The notes under the pieces were generated by a model, which saw nothing but the letters and a program-made list of their open reading frames with translations, was not told where the DNA came from and made no database searches. Of a DNA stretch of 10,000 bases, positions 1 through 7,785 are shown in pieces. The DNA comes from Chiua virens (Eukaryota > Basidiomycota > Agaricomycetes > Boletales > Boletaceae), in assembly GCA_019787685.1 (NCBI GenBank), contig JAHNUO010000122.1, positions 1-10,000 on the forward strand, read 5' to 3'. The position numbers were made by a program, and so were the translations under genes. Position 1 is the stretch's first letter. Every line of letters begins with the position of its first letter.

Positions 1-2463
1 AAATTCCAATCGTTATGTTTCCGATCGGCATACCATTTTCCCAGCTCGCATCAATCGTTTGACGATGAGTTGGGCAAAATTCAGACACAAAATTTTTTCG
101 TCGACCGTGCCGCCTGGTGGGCTCCTGGTGGCCGCCACGGCGAGCATGAGTTTCAAAAAAAAATTCCAATCGTTATGTTTCCGATCGGCATACCATTTTC
201 CCAGCTCGCATCAATCGTTTGACGATGAGTTGGGCAAAATTCAGACACAAAAATTTTTTCGTCGACCGTGCCGCCTGGTGGGCTCCTGGTGGCCGCCACG
301 GCGAGCATGAGTTTCAAAAAAAAATTCCAATCGTTATGTTTCCGATCGGCATACCATTTTCCCAGCTCGCATCAATCGTTTGACGATGAGTTGGGCAAAA
401 TTCAGACACAAAATTTTTTCGTCGACCGTGCCGCCTGGTGGGCTCCTGGTGGCCGCCACGGCGAGCATGAGTTTCAAAAAAAAATTCCAATCGTTATGTT
501 TCCGATCGGCATACCATTTTCCCAGCTCGCATCAATCGTTTGACGATGAGTTGGGCAAAATTCAGACACAAAATTTTTTCGTCGACCGTGCCGCCTGGTG
601 GGCTCCTGGTGGCCGCCACGGCGAGCATGAGTTTCAAAAAAAAATTCCAATCGTTATGTTTCCGATCGGCATACCATTTTCCCAGCTCGCATCAATCGTT
701 TGACGATGAGTTGGGCAAAATTCAGACACAAAAATTTTTTCGTCGACCGTGCCGCCTGGTGGGCTCCTGGTGGCCGCCACGGCGAGCATGAGTTTCAAAA
801 AAAAATTCCAATCGTTATGTTTCCGATCGGCATACCATTTTCCCAGCTCGCATCAATCGTTTGACGATGAGTTGGGCAAAATTCAGACACAAAATTTTTT
901 CGTCGACCGTGCCGCCTGGTGGGCTCCTGGTGGCCGCCACGGCGAGCATGAGTTTCAAAAAAAAATCCAATCGTTATGTTTCCGATCGGCATACCATTTT
1001 CCCAGCTCGCATCAATCGTTTGACGATGAGTTGGGCAAAATTCAGACACAAAAATTTTTTCGTCGACCGTGCCGCCTGGTGGGCTCCTGGTGGCCGCCAC
1101 GGCGAGCATGAGTTTCAAAAAAAAATTCCAATCGTTATGTTTCCGATCGGCATACCATTTTCCCAGCTCGCATCAATCGTTTGACGATGAGTTGGGCAAA
1201 ATTCAGACACAAAATTTTTTCGTCGACCGTGCCGCCTGGTGGGCTCCTGGTGGCCGCCACGGCGAGCATGAGTTTCAAAAAAAAATTCCAATCGTTATGT
1301 TTCCGATCGGCATACCATTTTCCCAGCTCGCATCAATCGTTTGACGATGAGTTGGGCAAAATTCAGACACAAAAATTTTTTCGTCGACCGTGCCGCCTGG
1401 TGGGCTCCTGGTGGCCGCCACGGCGAGCATGAGTTTCAAAAAAAAAATCCAATCGTTATGTTTCCGATCGGCATACCATTTTCCCAGCTCGCATCAATCG
1501 TTTGACGATGAGTTGGGCAAAATTCAGACACAAAAATTTTTTCGTCGACCGTGCCGCCTGGTGGGCTCCTGGTGGCCGCCACGGCGAGCATGAGTTTCAA
1601 AAAAAAATTCCAATCGTTATGTTTCCGATCGGCATACCATTTTCCCAGCTCGCATCAATCGTTTAACGATGAGTTGGGCAAAATTCAGACACAAAATTTT
1701 TTCGTCGACCGTGCCGCCTGGTGGGCTCCTGGTGGCCGCCACGGCGAGCATGAGTTTCAAAAAAAAATTCCAATCGTTATGTTTCCGATCGGCATACCAT
1801 TTTCCCAGCTCGCATCAATCGTTTTTCGTCGACCGTGCCGCCTGGTGGGCTCCTGGTGGCCGCCACGGCGAGCATGAGTTTCAAAAAAAAATTCCAATCG
1901 TTATGTTTCCGATCGGCATACCATTTTCCCTCGCATCAATCGTTTGACGATGAGTTGGGCAAAATTCAGACACAAAATTTTTTCGTCGACCGTGCCGCCT
2001 GGTGGGCTCCTGGTGGCCGCCACGGCGAGCATGAGTTTCAAAAAAAAATTCCAATCGTTATGTTTCCGATCGGCATACCATTTTCCCAGCTCGCATCAAT
2101 CGTTTGACGATGAGTTGGGCAAAATTCAGACACAAAATTTTTTCGTCGACCGTGCCGCCTGGTGGGCTCCTGGTGGCCGCCACGGCGAGCATGAGTTTCA
2201 AAAAAAAATTCCAATCGTTATGTTTCCGATCGGCATACCATTTTCCCAGCTCGCATCAATCGTTTGACGATGAGTTGGGCAAAATTCAGACACAAAAATT
2301 TTTTCGTCGACCGTGCCGCCTGGTGGGCTCCTGGTGGCCGCCACGGCGAGCATGAGTTTCAAAAAAAAATTCCAATCGTTATGTTTCCGATCGGCATACC
2401 ATTTTCCCAGCTCGCATCAATCGTTTGACAATGAGTTGGGCAAAATTCAGACACAAGATTTTT
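1..2463. repeat. IGS tandem array A, ~16 copies of a 160/161-bp unit
   Basis: The word CGTTATGTTTCCGATCGG recurs at 11, 171, 332, 492, 652, 813, 972, 1133, 1293, 1454, 1615, 1775, 1899, 2056, 2216 and 2377, giving a period of 160 or 161. The array starts before the window. Copies are nearly identical. They differ by AAAA versus AAAAA before TTTTTTCG, by TTCC versus TCC at the unit start, by one substitution (TTTAACG near 1663), by a 3-base loss near 1930 and by one 36-base deletion near 1827. Each unit is AT-rich except for a ~45-base GC-rich block (about 102-146 in the first copy). Position upstream of 18S within rDNA makes this IGS subrepeat DNA. The open frames that cross it are by-products of the period and the lack of stops, not genes. 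Confidence 0.95.
107..120 (-). promoter_or_regulatory. CTCF-like word in the GC block of array A (first of ~15 copies)
   Basis: The minus strand reads CCACCAGGCGGCAC. This differs at one core position from the vertebrate-type CTCF consensus CCASYAGRKGGCRS and also resembles the shorter Drosophila AGGTGGCGC core. A second CCACCAGG lies 11 bp away (124-131 on the plus strand). The block is repeated in nearly every 160-bp unit. CTCF is known to bind near rDNA spacer promoters in mammals. That it acts here is inference from the motif alone. Confidence 0.25.
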
Positions 2464-2526
2464 TTCGCTCGCATCAATCGTTTGACGATAAGTTGGGCAA
2501 AATTCAAGACACAAGTTTTTTTTCGC
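2411..2526. repeat. 57-bp direct duplication at the end of array A
   Basis: Two copies of a segment beginning CTCGCATCAATCGTTTGAC start at 2411 and 2468. Each runs through GAGTTGGGCAAAATTCA (or its AAGTTGGG variant) and ACACAAG into a T run and CGC. The segment is the middle third of the 160-bp unit without its GC-rich block. The copies are more diverged (GACAATGAG, GACGATAAG, TTCAAGACAC) than those in the array body, as expected at an array edge where homogenisation is weak. Confidence 0.85.
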
Positions 2527-2826
2527 CAACCTGATGGCATCATACAAATTATACCACATGTAGGCACGGGGAGGTTGCGATTGATTGTAGGATATTCGAT
2601 TTATTTACGAGCAAATTTTCCCATAGTGGAGGTACAGGCGTGAATTTCAGTTTTTGGGGCCCTTTATTCTCTCTCTCACACCCTTGTTTAACCAGAAACG
2701 ATTTTACACGTCCATTAGCACATATTTCCGTGCCCACGGACTTTTTTATCGTTCCAGTCACCTGGGTGCCCATGTCGTGTACCGGCCAAAGCTTCCAAAT
2801 AATCGGACGTCCACAAAAAAACCAAG
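2527..2826. other. Non-repetitive IGS spacer between array A and the retroposon
   Basis: No tandem structure, RNA gene or convincing coding sequence is visible. Open frames exist on both strands across 2549-3040. They overlap one another and run through the poly-T tract and the tRNA-like sequence, and they show no recognisable domain. I see only spacer DNA here. Confidence 0.6.
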
Positions 2827-2920
2827 TTTTTTTTTTTTTTTTGCCGGGATTCGAACCCGGGACCCACGGCTTGCGAGTCAAAGACGCTATGGTCATCGCC
2901 ACCAAGCCGCACAGGCAGGA
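2827..2920 (-). mobile_element. tRNA-derived retroposon (SINE-like) with A tail
   Basis: On the minus strand a tRNA-like sequence runs from about 2920 to 2843 and is followed directly by 16 A's (T's at 2827-2842). It contains a perfect Pol III B box, GGTTCGAATCC (2847-2857), inside a perfect T arm: 5-bp stem CCGGG/CCCGG with loop TTCGAAT. An imperfect A-box-like stretch (TGGCGATGACCA) lies near 2893-2904. A functional tRNA is unlikely, because the 3' acceptor strand is replaced by CAAAAAA and no 5' strand pairs with it. A head plus A tail is the layout of a tRNA-derived SINE or a retroposed tRNA. I could not find clear target-site duplications. Confidence 0.55.
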
Positions 2921-2939
2921 GCGTGCAAGAGAGCACTTA

Positions 2940-3263
2940 AACTGCGCATCGGAAGTATTGTACATGTATGTATATATATCATCGCTGGCATTTGTCTTTT
3001 TATGCATCTAATGAATTATTACATTAATATAGATTTTTAAAAAAATAAAAAAAAGATTATTAAACAAAAAGAATGCGACACTATTGGAAATTGAACCCAC
3101 GACCAGATGAAAGCAATTATATTTAGATTATGAAAAACACACAATCTAAATAATATTTGTAAAAAAATCGACAAGGATAATACACTATTAATAGTAATAA
3201 TCGTATGATAATATTAATTAAAAATAGAAGATAGAAAGCTTTAGTGCCCACCCCTGTATGTAT
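2940..3263. other. AT-rich IGS spacer with inverted repeat
   Basis: This stretch is mostly A and T and has no credible gene. Bases 3120-3129 (TATTTAGATT) and 3143-3152 (AATCTAAATA) form a perfect 10-bp inverted repeat with a 13-base loop. Near 3086-3107 the minus strand reads GGTCGTGGGTTCAATTTCC, which resembles a decayed Pol III B box and may be a remnant of a second tRNA-derived element. Confidence 0.5.
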
Positions 3264-3615
3264 GCATTTGTATTTAGCCAGTTTCAGTTTGATACATACC
3301 TCTGTAAGTATGCAATTTAAAAGTTTAGCCGGGTTTCAAACACGCGCAGGCAGCATTGATAATGAATGCATGCCAACACACACACGCAATTGTACGGGTA
3401 CACACACACGTTCACGCAAGCGCACGCATTTATATTTAGCCAGGTTTCAGTTTGATACATACCTCTGTAAGTATGCAATTTAAAAAGTTTAGCCGGGTTT
3501 AAACAAGCGCAGGCAGCATTGATAATAAATGCATATCAATGGTATGACAGTGTATAACACAAACACACGCGCAATTGTACGGGTACACACACACACGTTC
3601 ACGCAAGCGCACGCG
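3264..3615. repeat. ~162-bp tandem duplication in the IGS
   Basis: Copy one starts at 3264 and copy two at 3426. Both contain TTTAGCC, GTTTCAGTTTGATACATACC, TCTGTAAGTATGCAATTTAA, GTTTAGCCGGGTTT, GCGCAGGCAGCATTGATAAT, GCAATTGTACGGGTACACAC and GTTCACGCAAGCGCACGC in the same order. Copy two has an extra ~24 bases (ATCAATGGTATGACAGTGTAT and flanks near 3534-3557). A nested ~50-bp repeat (GTATGCA then TTTAGCC then GGTTTCA) lies inside each copy. Confidence 0.85.
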
Positions 3616-3681
3616 CACGCACACCACACGCACACACACGCACACACACACACACACACCACACACACGCGCGCACACACA
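3556..3681. repeat. CA/CG-rich microsatellite
   Basis: This is alternating purine-pyrimidine sequence dominated by ACAC and GCAC steps. It includes uninterrupted CA runs (about 3632-3659) and a CACGCGCGCACAC section near 3666-3678. It overlaps the end of the 162-bp duplication and looks like an expansion of that unit's CA-rich tail. Such tracts can adopt Z-DNA. No gene is present. Confidence 0.85.
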
Positions 3682-3783
3682 TTCAATAATACAGCGGTGT
3701 TTTATATATGTTCACACTATTCCGAAGCAATATCGCAGTGTATTTAATATAATTTACAAAAACTCGCGATTTTATTAACATAA

Positions 3784-5760
3784 CATCGATCCGATAAAAC
3801 GAATATGCATGGTGAATTTACCGTGCATATGTCGTCATTTGGATAGACGATCACCTGGACTAATCAGAAAAAAAGACTTAGATGGCGCATTTACCGTGCA
3901 TATGACTTCAGTTGGATAGACGACCACTTGGACATCGATCAGATAAAACGAATATGCAAGGTGAATTTACCGTACTATGACTTCAGTTGGATAGCCGACC
4001 ACTTGGACATCGATCAGATAAACGAATATGCATGGTGAATTTACCGTGCATATGACTTCAATTGGATAACGACCACTTGAACATCGATCAGATAAACGAA
4101 TATGCATGGTGAATTTACCGTGCATATGACTTCAATTGGATAGACGACCACTTGGACATCGATCAGATAAAACGAATATGCAAGGTGAATTTACCGTGCA
4201 TATGACTTCAGTTGGATAGACGACACTTGGACATCGATCAATAAAACGAATATGCAAGGTGAATTTACCGTACATATGACTTCAGTTGGATAGCCGACCA
4301 CTTGGACATCGATCAGATACGAATATGCATGGTGAATTTACCGTGCATATGACTTCAATTGGATAGACGACCACTTGGACATCGATCAGAAACGAATATG
4401 CATGGTGAATTTACCGTGCATATGACTTCAATTGGATAGACGACCACTTGGACATCGATCAGATAAAACGAATATGCAAGGTGAATTTACCGGCATATGA
4501 CTTCAGTTGGATAGCCACCACCTGGACATCGATCAGATAAAACGAATATGCATGGTGAATTTACCGTGCATATGACTTCAGTTGGATAGACGACACTTGG
4601 ACATCGATCAGATAAAACGAATATGCATGGTGAATTTACCGTGCATATGACTTCAATTGGATAGACGACCACTTGGACATCGATCAGATAAACGAATATG
4701 CAAGGTGAATTTACCGTGCATATGACTTCAGTTGGATAGACGACCACTTGGACATCGATCAGATAAACGAATATGCAAGGTGAATTTACCGTACATATGA
4801 CTTCAGTTGGATAGCCGACCACTTGGACATCGATCAGATAAAACGAATATGCATGGTGAATTTACCGTGCATATGACTTCAGTTGGATAGACGACCACTT
4901 GGACATCGATCAATAAAACGAATATGCAAGGTGAATTTACCGTACTATGACTTCAGTTGGATAGCCGACCACCTGGACATCGATCAGATAAAACGAATAT
5001 GCAAGGTGAATTTACCGTGCATATGACTTCAGTTGGATAGCCGACCACCTGGACATCGATCCGATAAAACGAATATGCAAGGTGAATTTACCGTGCATAT
5101 GACTTCAGTTGGATAGCCGACCACCTGGACATCGATCAGATAAACGAATATGCAAGGTGAATTTACCGTGCATATGACTTCAGTTGGATAGCCGACCACC
5201 TGGACATCGATCCGATAAAACGAATATGCAAGGTGAATTTACCGTCATATGACTTCAGTTGGATAGCCGACCACTTGGACATCGATCCGATAAAACGAAT
5301 ATGCAAGGTGAATTTACCGTGCATATGACTTCAGTTGGATAGCCGACCACTTGGACATCGATCCGATAAAACGAATAGCAAGGTGAATTTACCGTGCATA
5401 TGACTTCAGTTGGATAGCCGACCACTTGGACATCGATCCGATAAAACGAATATGCAGGTGAATTTACCGTGCATATGACTTCAGTTGGATAGCCGACCAC
5501 CTGGACATCGATCAGATAAAACGAATATGCAAGGTGAATTTACCGTGCATATGACTTCAGTTGGATAGCCGACACTTGGACATCGATCCGATAAAACGAA
5601 TATGCAAGGTGAATTTACCGTGCATATGACTTCAGTTGGATAGCCGACCACCTGGACATCGATCAGATAAACGAATCTGCATGTGAATTTACCGTGCATA
5701 TGACTCAGTTGGATAGTCGATCCGAAAAAAACGAATATGCAAGGTGAATTACCGACCTGG
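3784..5760. repeat. IGS tandem array B, ~26 copies of a ~75-bp unit
   Basis: The unit runs CATCGATCAGATAAAACGAA, TATGCAAGGTGAATTTACCG, TGCATATGACTTCAGTTGGA, TAGCCGACCACTTGGA (76 bases). GAATTTACC recurs every 73-77 bases from about 3814 to 5684, and a shortened copy follows at 5747. The second copy (about 3850-3900) and the last two are diverged. Variant positions are CATGG/CAAGG, CAATTGG/CAGTTGG, TAGACG/TAGCCG, CTTGG/CCTGG and GATCAG/GATCCG. One-base losses are scattered (ATAAACG, CGACACTT, GAATAGC). Lying directly upstream of the ETS, it is the best candidate for an rDNA enhancer or spacer-promoter array. That role is inferred from position. Confidence 0.93.
3803..3830. promoter_or_regulatory. 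28-base imperfect palindrome in each array B unit (first copy)
   Basis: The left half ATATGCATGGTGAA and right half TTTACCGTGCATAT are complementary at 12 of 14 positions, and the other two pairs are G/T. In CAAGG copies one of these becomes an A/G mismatch. The dyad recurs in about 25 units and persists in the diverged copy at 5807-5830. It could bind a dimeric protein or form a cruciform or RNA hairpin. I know of no named factor for it. Confidence 0.45.
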
Positions 5761-5860
5761 TGCTATTGATCGATCTCGAGTGTGAACTCTATCCACCTGG
5801 ATGCCATATGCACGGTGGATTATACCGTGATAGTCAGATTGGTGGATCGAGAACCTCAGT
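5761..5860. repeat. Degenerate tail of array B
   Basis: The stretch CACCTGGATGCCATATGCACGGTGGATTATACCGTGATAG (5795-5834, read in pieces) follows the order of the 75-bp unit but is heavily substituted. GATCGATC at 5768-5775 and GGTGGATCGAGAACCTCAGTGG further on look like other unit fragments. This marks the promoter-proximal edge of the array. Confidence 0.6.
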
Positions 5861-5865
5861 GGAGC

Positions 5866-5905
5866 TATATCAATTTTTAACTATATATGTCGGAAGGTGG
5901 TAGTG
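5866..5905 (+). promoter_or_regulatory. Candidate RNA polymerase I promoter / start region
   Basis: Just past array B the sequence reads TTTTTAACTATATATGTCGG then AAGGTGGTAG. Insect Pol I promoters often have a TATATA-like run merging into a G-rich start (in Drosophila, a run like ATATAGGTAGGCAGTGG). A start near 5888 would give an ETS of about 630 bases, shorter than the Drosophila ETS but reasonable. The match is to a loose pattern, so the exact start is uncertain. Confidence 0.33.
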
Positions 5906-6039
5906 TGTGCGGTGAAATTGCGATACGGTCAGATCAACGCTTAATCAAACGCAAACGATTTTGACTTGTTTACTTAGTGCATTCGACCGTAAGAACGTGC
6001 TATTATCAACATGCAAGTACTGACATAGTCTGGTGATAC

Positions 6040-6190
6040 AGCGACTGAAATAAGTTTGTGTGTGCTAATAGTCGTGGTGCTTAAAAACATAGCGACTGAA
6101 AATAAGTGTTGTGTGCAAAAAGTCGTGGTGCGTAAAAACTAGCGACTGAAAATAAGTTTTGCGTGAGTTTGTGTGTCGTGGTAGCGACCG
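6040..6190 (+). repeat. ~50-bp repeat, three copies, inside the 5' ETS
   Basis: AGCGACTGAAAATAAGT starts at 6040 (as GAAATAAG), 6091 and 6141. Each copy continues through TTGTGTG or TTGCGTG, then GTCGTGGT, and the first two then run TGCTTAAAAAC / TGCGTAAAAAC. A partial fourth start (AGCGACCGATAAATAA) lies at 6183. Tandem repeats in an insect ETS suggest expansion within the transcribed region. Confidence 0.8.
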
Positions 6191-6400
6191 ATAAATAATT
6201 ACCACCAAGTAAGGCGACGGGACGCTGGCCAGTACTAGTTGCTGTGTTGGGACAACCCTCTTGTGTCCCCACCATAAACCATAATCCACCTCAATTGAGG
6301 GACATCACTTCTAACAGTGTTTGGACTCGTATCGCAATATGTCCTATTTACCAATAGACTTGGTGCAAACGATCGATGTATGTGTGTGTCAGTGTCATGT

Positions 6401-6429
6401 GGTGATGCTCTCCGTAAACGAGAGTCACC
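6401..6429 (+). other. RNA hairpin in the 5' ETS
   Basis: GGTGA (6401-6405) pairs with TCACC (6425-6429), and CTCTC (6408-6412) pairs with GAGAG (6420-6424). There is a two-base bulge (TG) and a seven-base loop (CGTAAAC). It lies about 95 bases before 18S and could be a processing structure. Confidence 0.45.
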
Positions 6430-6521
6430 GCACTGATGATATGATTTACACATAGAGTAGGTTTCCATTGCATTCGATTCCGTAATACGGTGCATAAAAT
6501 CGAAATATTAAATCTATCAAA

Positions 6522-7741
6522 ATTCTGGTTGATCCTGCCAGTAGTTATATGCTTGTCTCAAAGATTAAGCCATGCATGTCTAAGTACAAGCAAAATAAAG
6601 TGAAACCGCAAAAGGCTCATTATATCAGTTATGGTCCTTAGATCGTATCCACAATTACTTGGATAACTGTGGTAATTCTAGAGCTAATACATGCATTTAA
6701 AGAGAGACCGAAACGGAATCTCTGCTTTTATTAGATTTAAACCAATGCGGTGTGCTTCGGTGCTCCACAAACAAATGGTTGAACTCTGGATAATTTGTTG
6801 ATCGCATGGTCTCGTACCGGCGACGGATCTTTCAAATGTCTGCCCTATCAACTATTGAAGTTGTCTTGGACTACCTTGGTTGCAACGGGTAACGGGGAAT
6901 CAGGGTTCGATTCCGGAGAGGGAGCCTGAGAACGCTACCACATCTAAGGAAGGCAGCAGGCGCGTAAATTACCCACTCCCAGCACGGGGAGGTAGTGACG
7001 AAAAATAACAATACAAGACTCACATCCGAGGCCTTGTAATTGGAATGAGTACACTTTAAAATCCTTTAACGAGGATCAATTGGAGGGCAAGTCTGGTGCC
7101 AGCAGCCGCGGTAATTCCAGCTCCAATAGCGTATATTAAAGTTGTTGCGGTTAAAACGTTCGTAGTTGAACTTGGGTTCGCACGGGCTACTACCACAGGC
7201 TAGTTTACTAGTCCGGTAATTTGTCTTATCTTGTCTTGGCATTAGTCTTGGCAAAAGTGCGTGGACGTATTATCGGCGTGTTCGCTCTTGCAGCGTTCAC
7301 ATAAGCTCATTGCAGTGATCTTAACCGATTGTTTTGTGAGCCGATACAAATTACTTTGAACAAATTAGAGTGCTTAAGCAGCTTGTAATGCCTGAATATT
7401 TTGTGCATGGAATAATGAAATAGGACATCTGTTCTACTTTCATTGGTTTAATAGACCAAGAGGTAATGATTAATGGAAGCAGTTGGGGGCATTAGTATTA
7501 CAACGCGAGAGGTTGAAATTCTTAGACCGTTGTAAGACTGACTAAAGCGAAAGCATTTGCCAAAGATGTTTTCATTAATCAAGAACGAAAGTTAGAGGTT
7601 CGAAGGCGATCAGATACCGCCCTAGTTCTAACCATAAACGATGCCAGCTAGCAATTGAGTGTAGCTACTACTATGGCTCTTTCAGTCGCTTTCTCGGAAA
7701 CCAAAGCTTTTGGGCTCCGGGGAAGTATGGTTGCAAAGCTG

Positions 7742-7785
<44 letters not shown>

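Larger units (their letters stand above)
5889..6521 (+). other. 5' external transcribed spacer (left edge inferred)
   Basis: This is the sequence between the candidate Pol I start and the 18S 5' end. It has no coding potential and changes character from array B. It contains a 50-bp repeat, a GGGACA...TGTCCC hairpin at 6249-6269, and a strong hairpin at 6401-6429. The right edge is firm because 18S begins at 6522. The left edge depends on the uncertain promoter call. Confidence 0.55.

Noticed and set aside
59..2534. Many overlapping open frames of 60-120 codons on both strands of array A, sharing words such as PPGGLLVAATASMSFKKK
   Set aside because: The same 160-bp DNA is read in several frames, the period is not a multiple of three, and each frame ends wherever unit length changes. 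This is a by-product of a repeat, not a protein family.
2843..2920. Functional tRNA gene on the minus strand
   Set aside because: The T arm and B box are intact, but the acceptor stem cannot pair because its 3' side is an A run, and the A box is imperfect. A retroposon fits better.
2549..3040. Opposite-strand open frames of 123-152 codons across the unique spacer
   Set aside because: They overlap on both strands, pass through the poly-T tract and the tRNA-like element, and show low-complexity K or F runs there.
3325..3360. tRNA B-box-like GCCGGGTTTCAAAC in the 162-bp duplication
   Set aside because: The surrounding sequence is a nested repeat (TTTAGCC then GGTTTCA) with no tRNA-like head, so the resemblance is probably chance.
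4487..5699. Minus-strand open frames in array B with repeated VVGYPTEVICTVNSPCIFV
   Set aside because: The ~75-bp period keeps one frame open for several units, then one-base losses shift it. There is no start signal or known domain, and the location is rDNA spacer.
1..5760. CRISPR-like array of direct repeats
   Set aside because: Units are contiguous with no unique spacers, and the context is animal rDNA.
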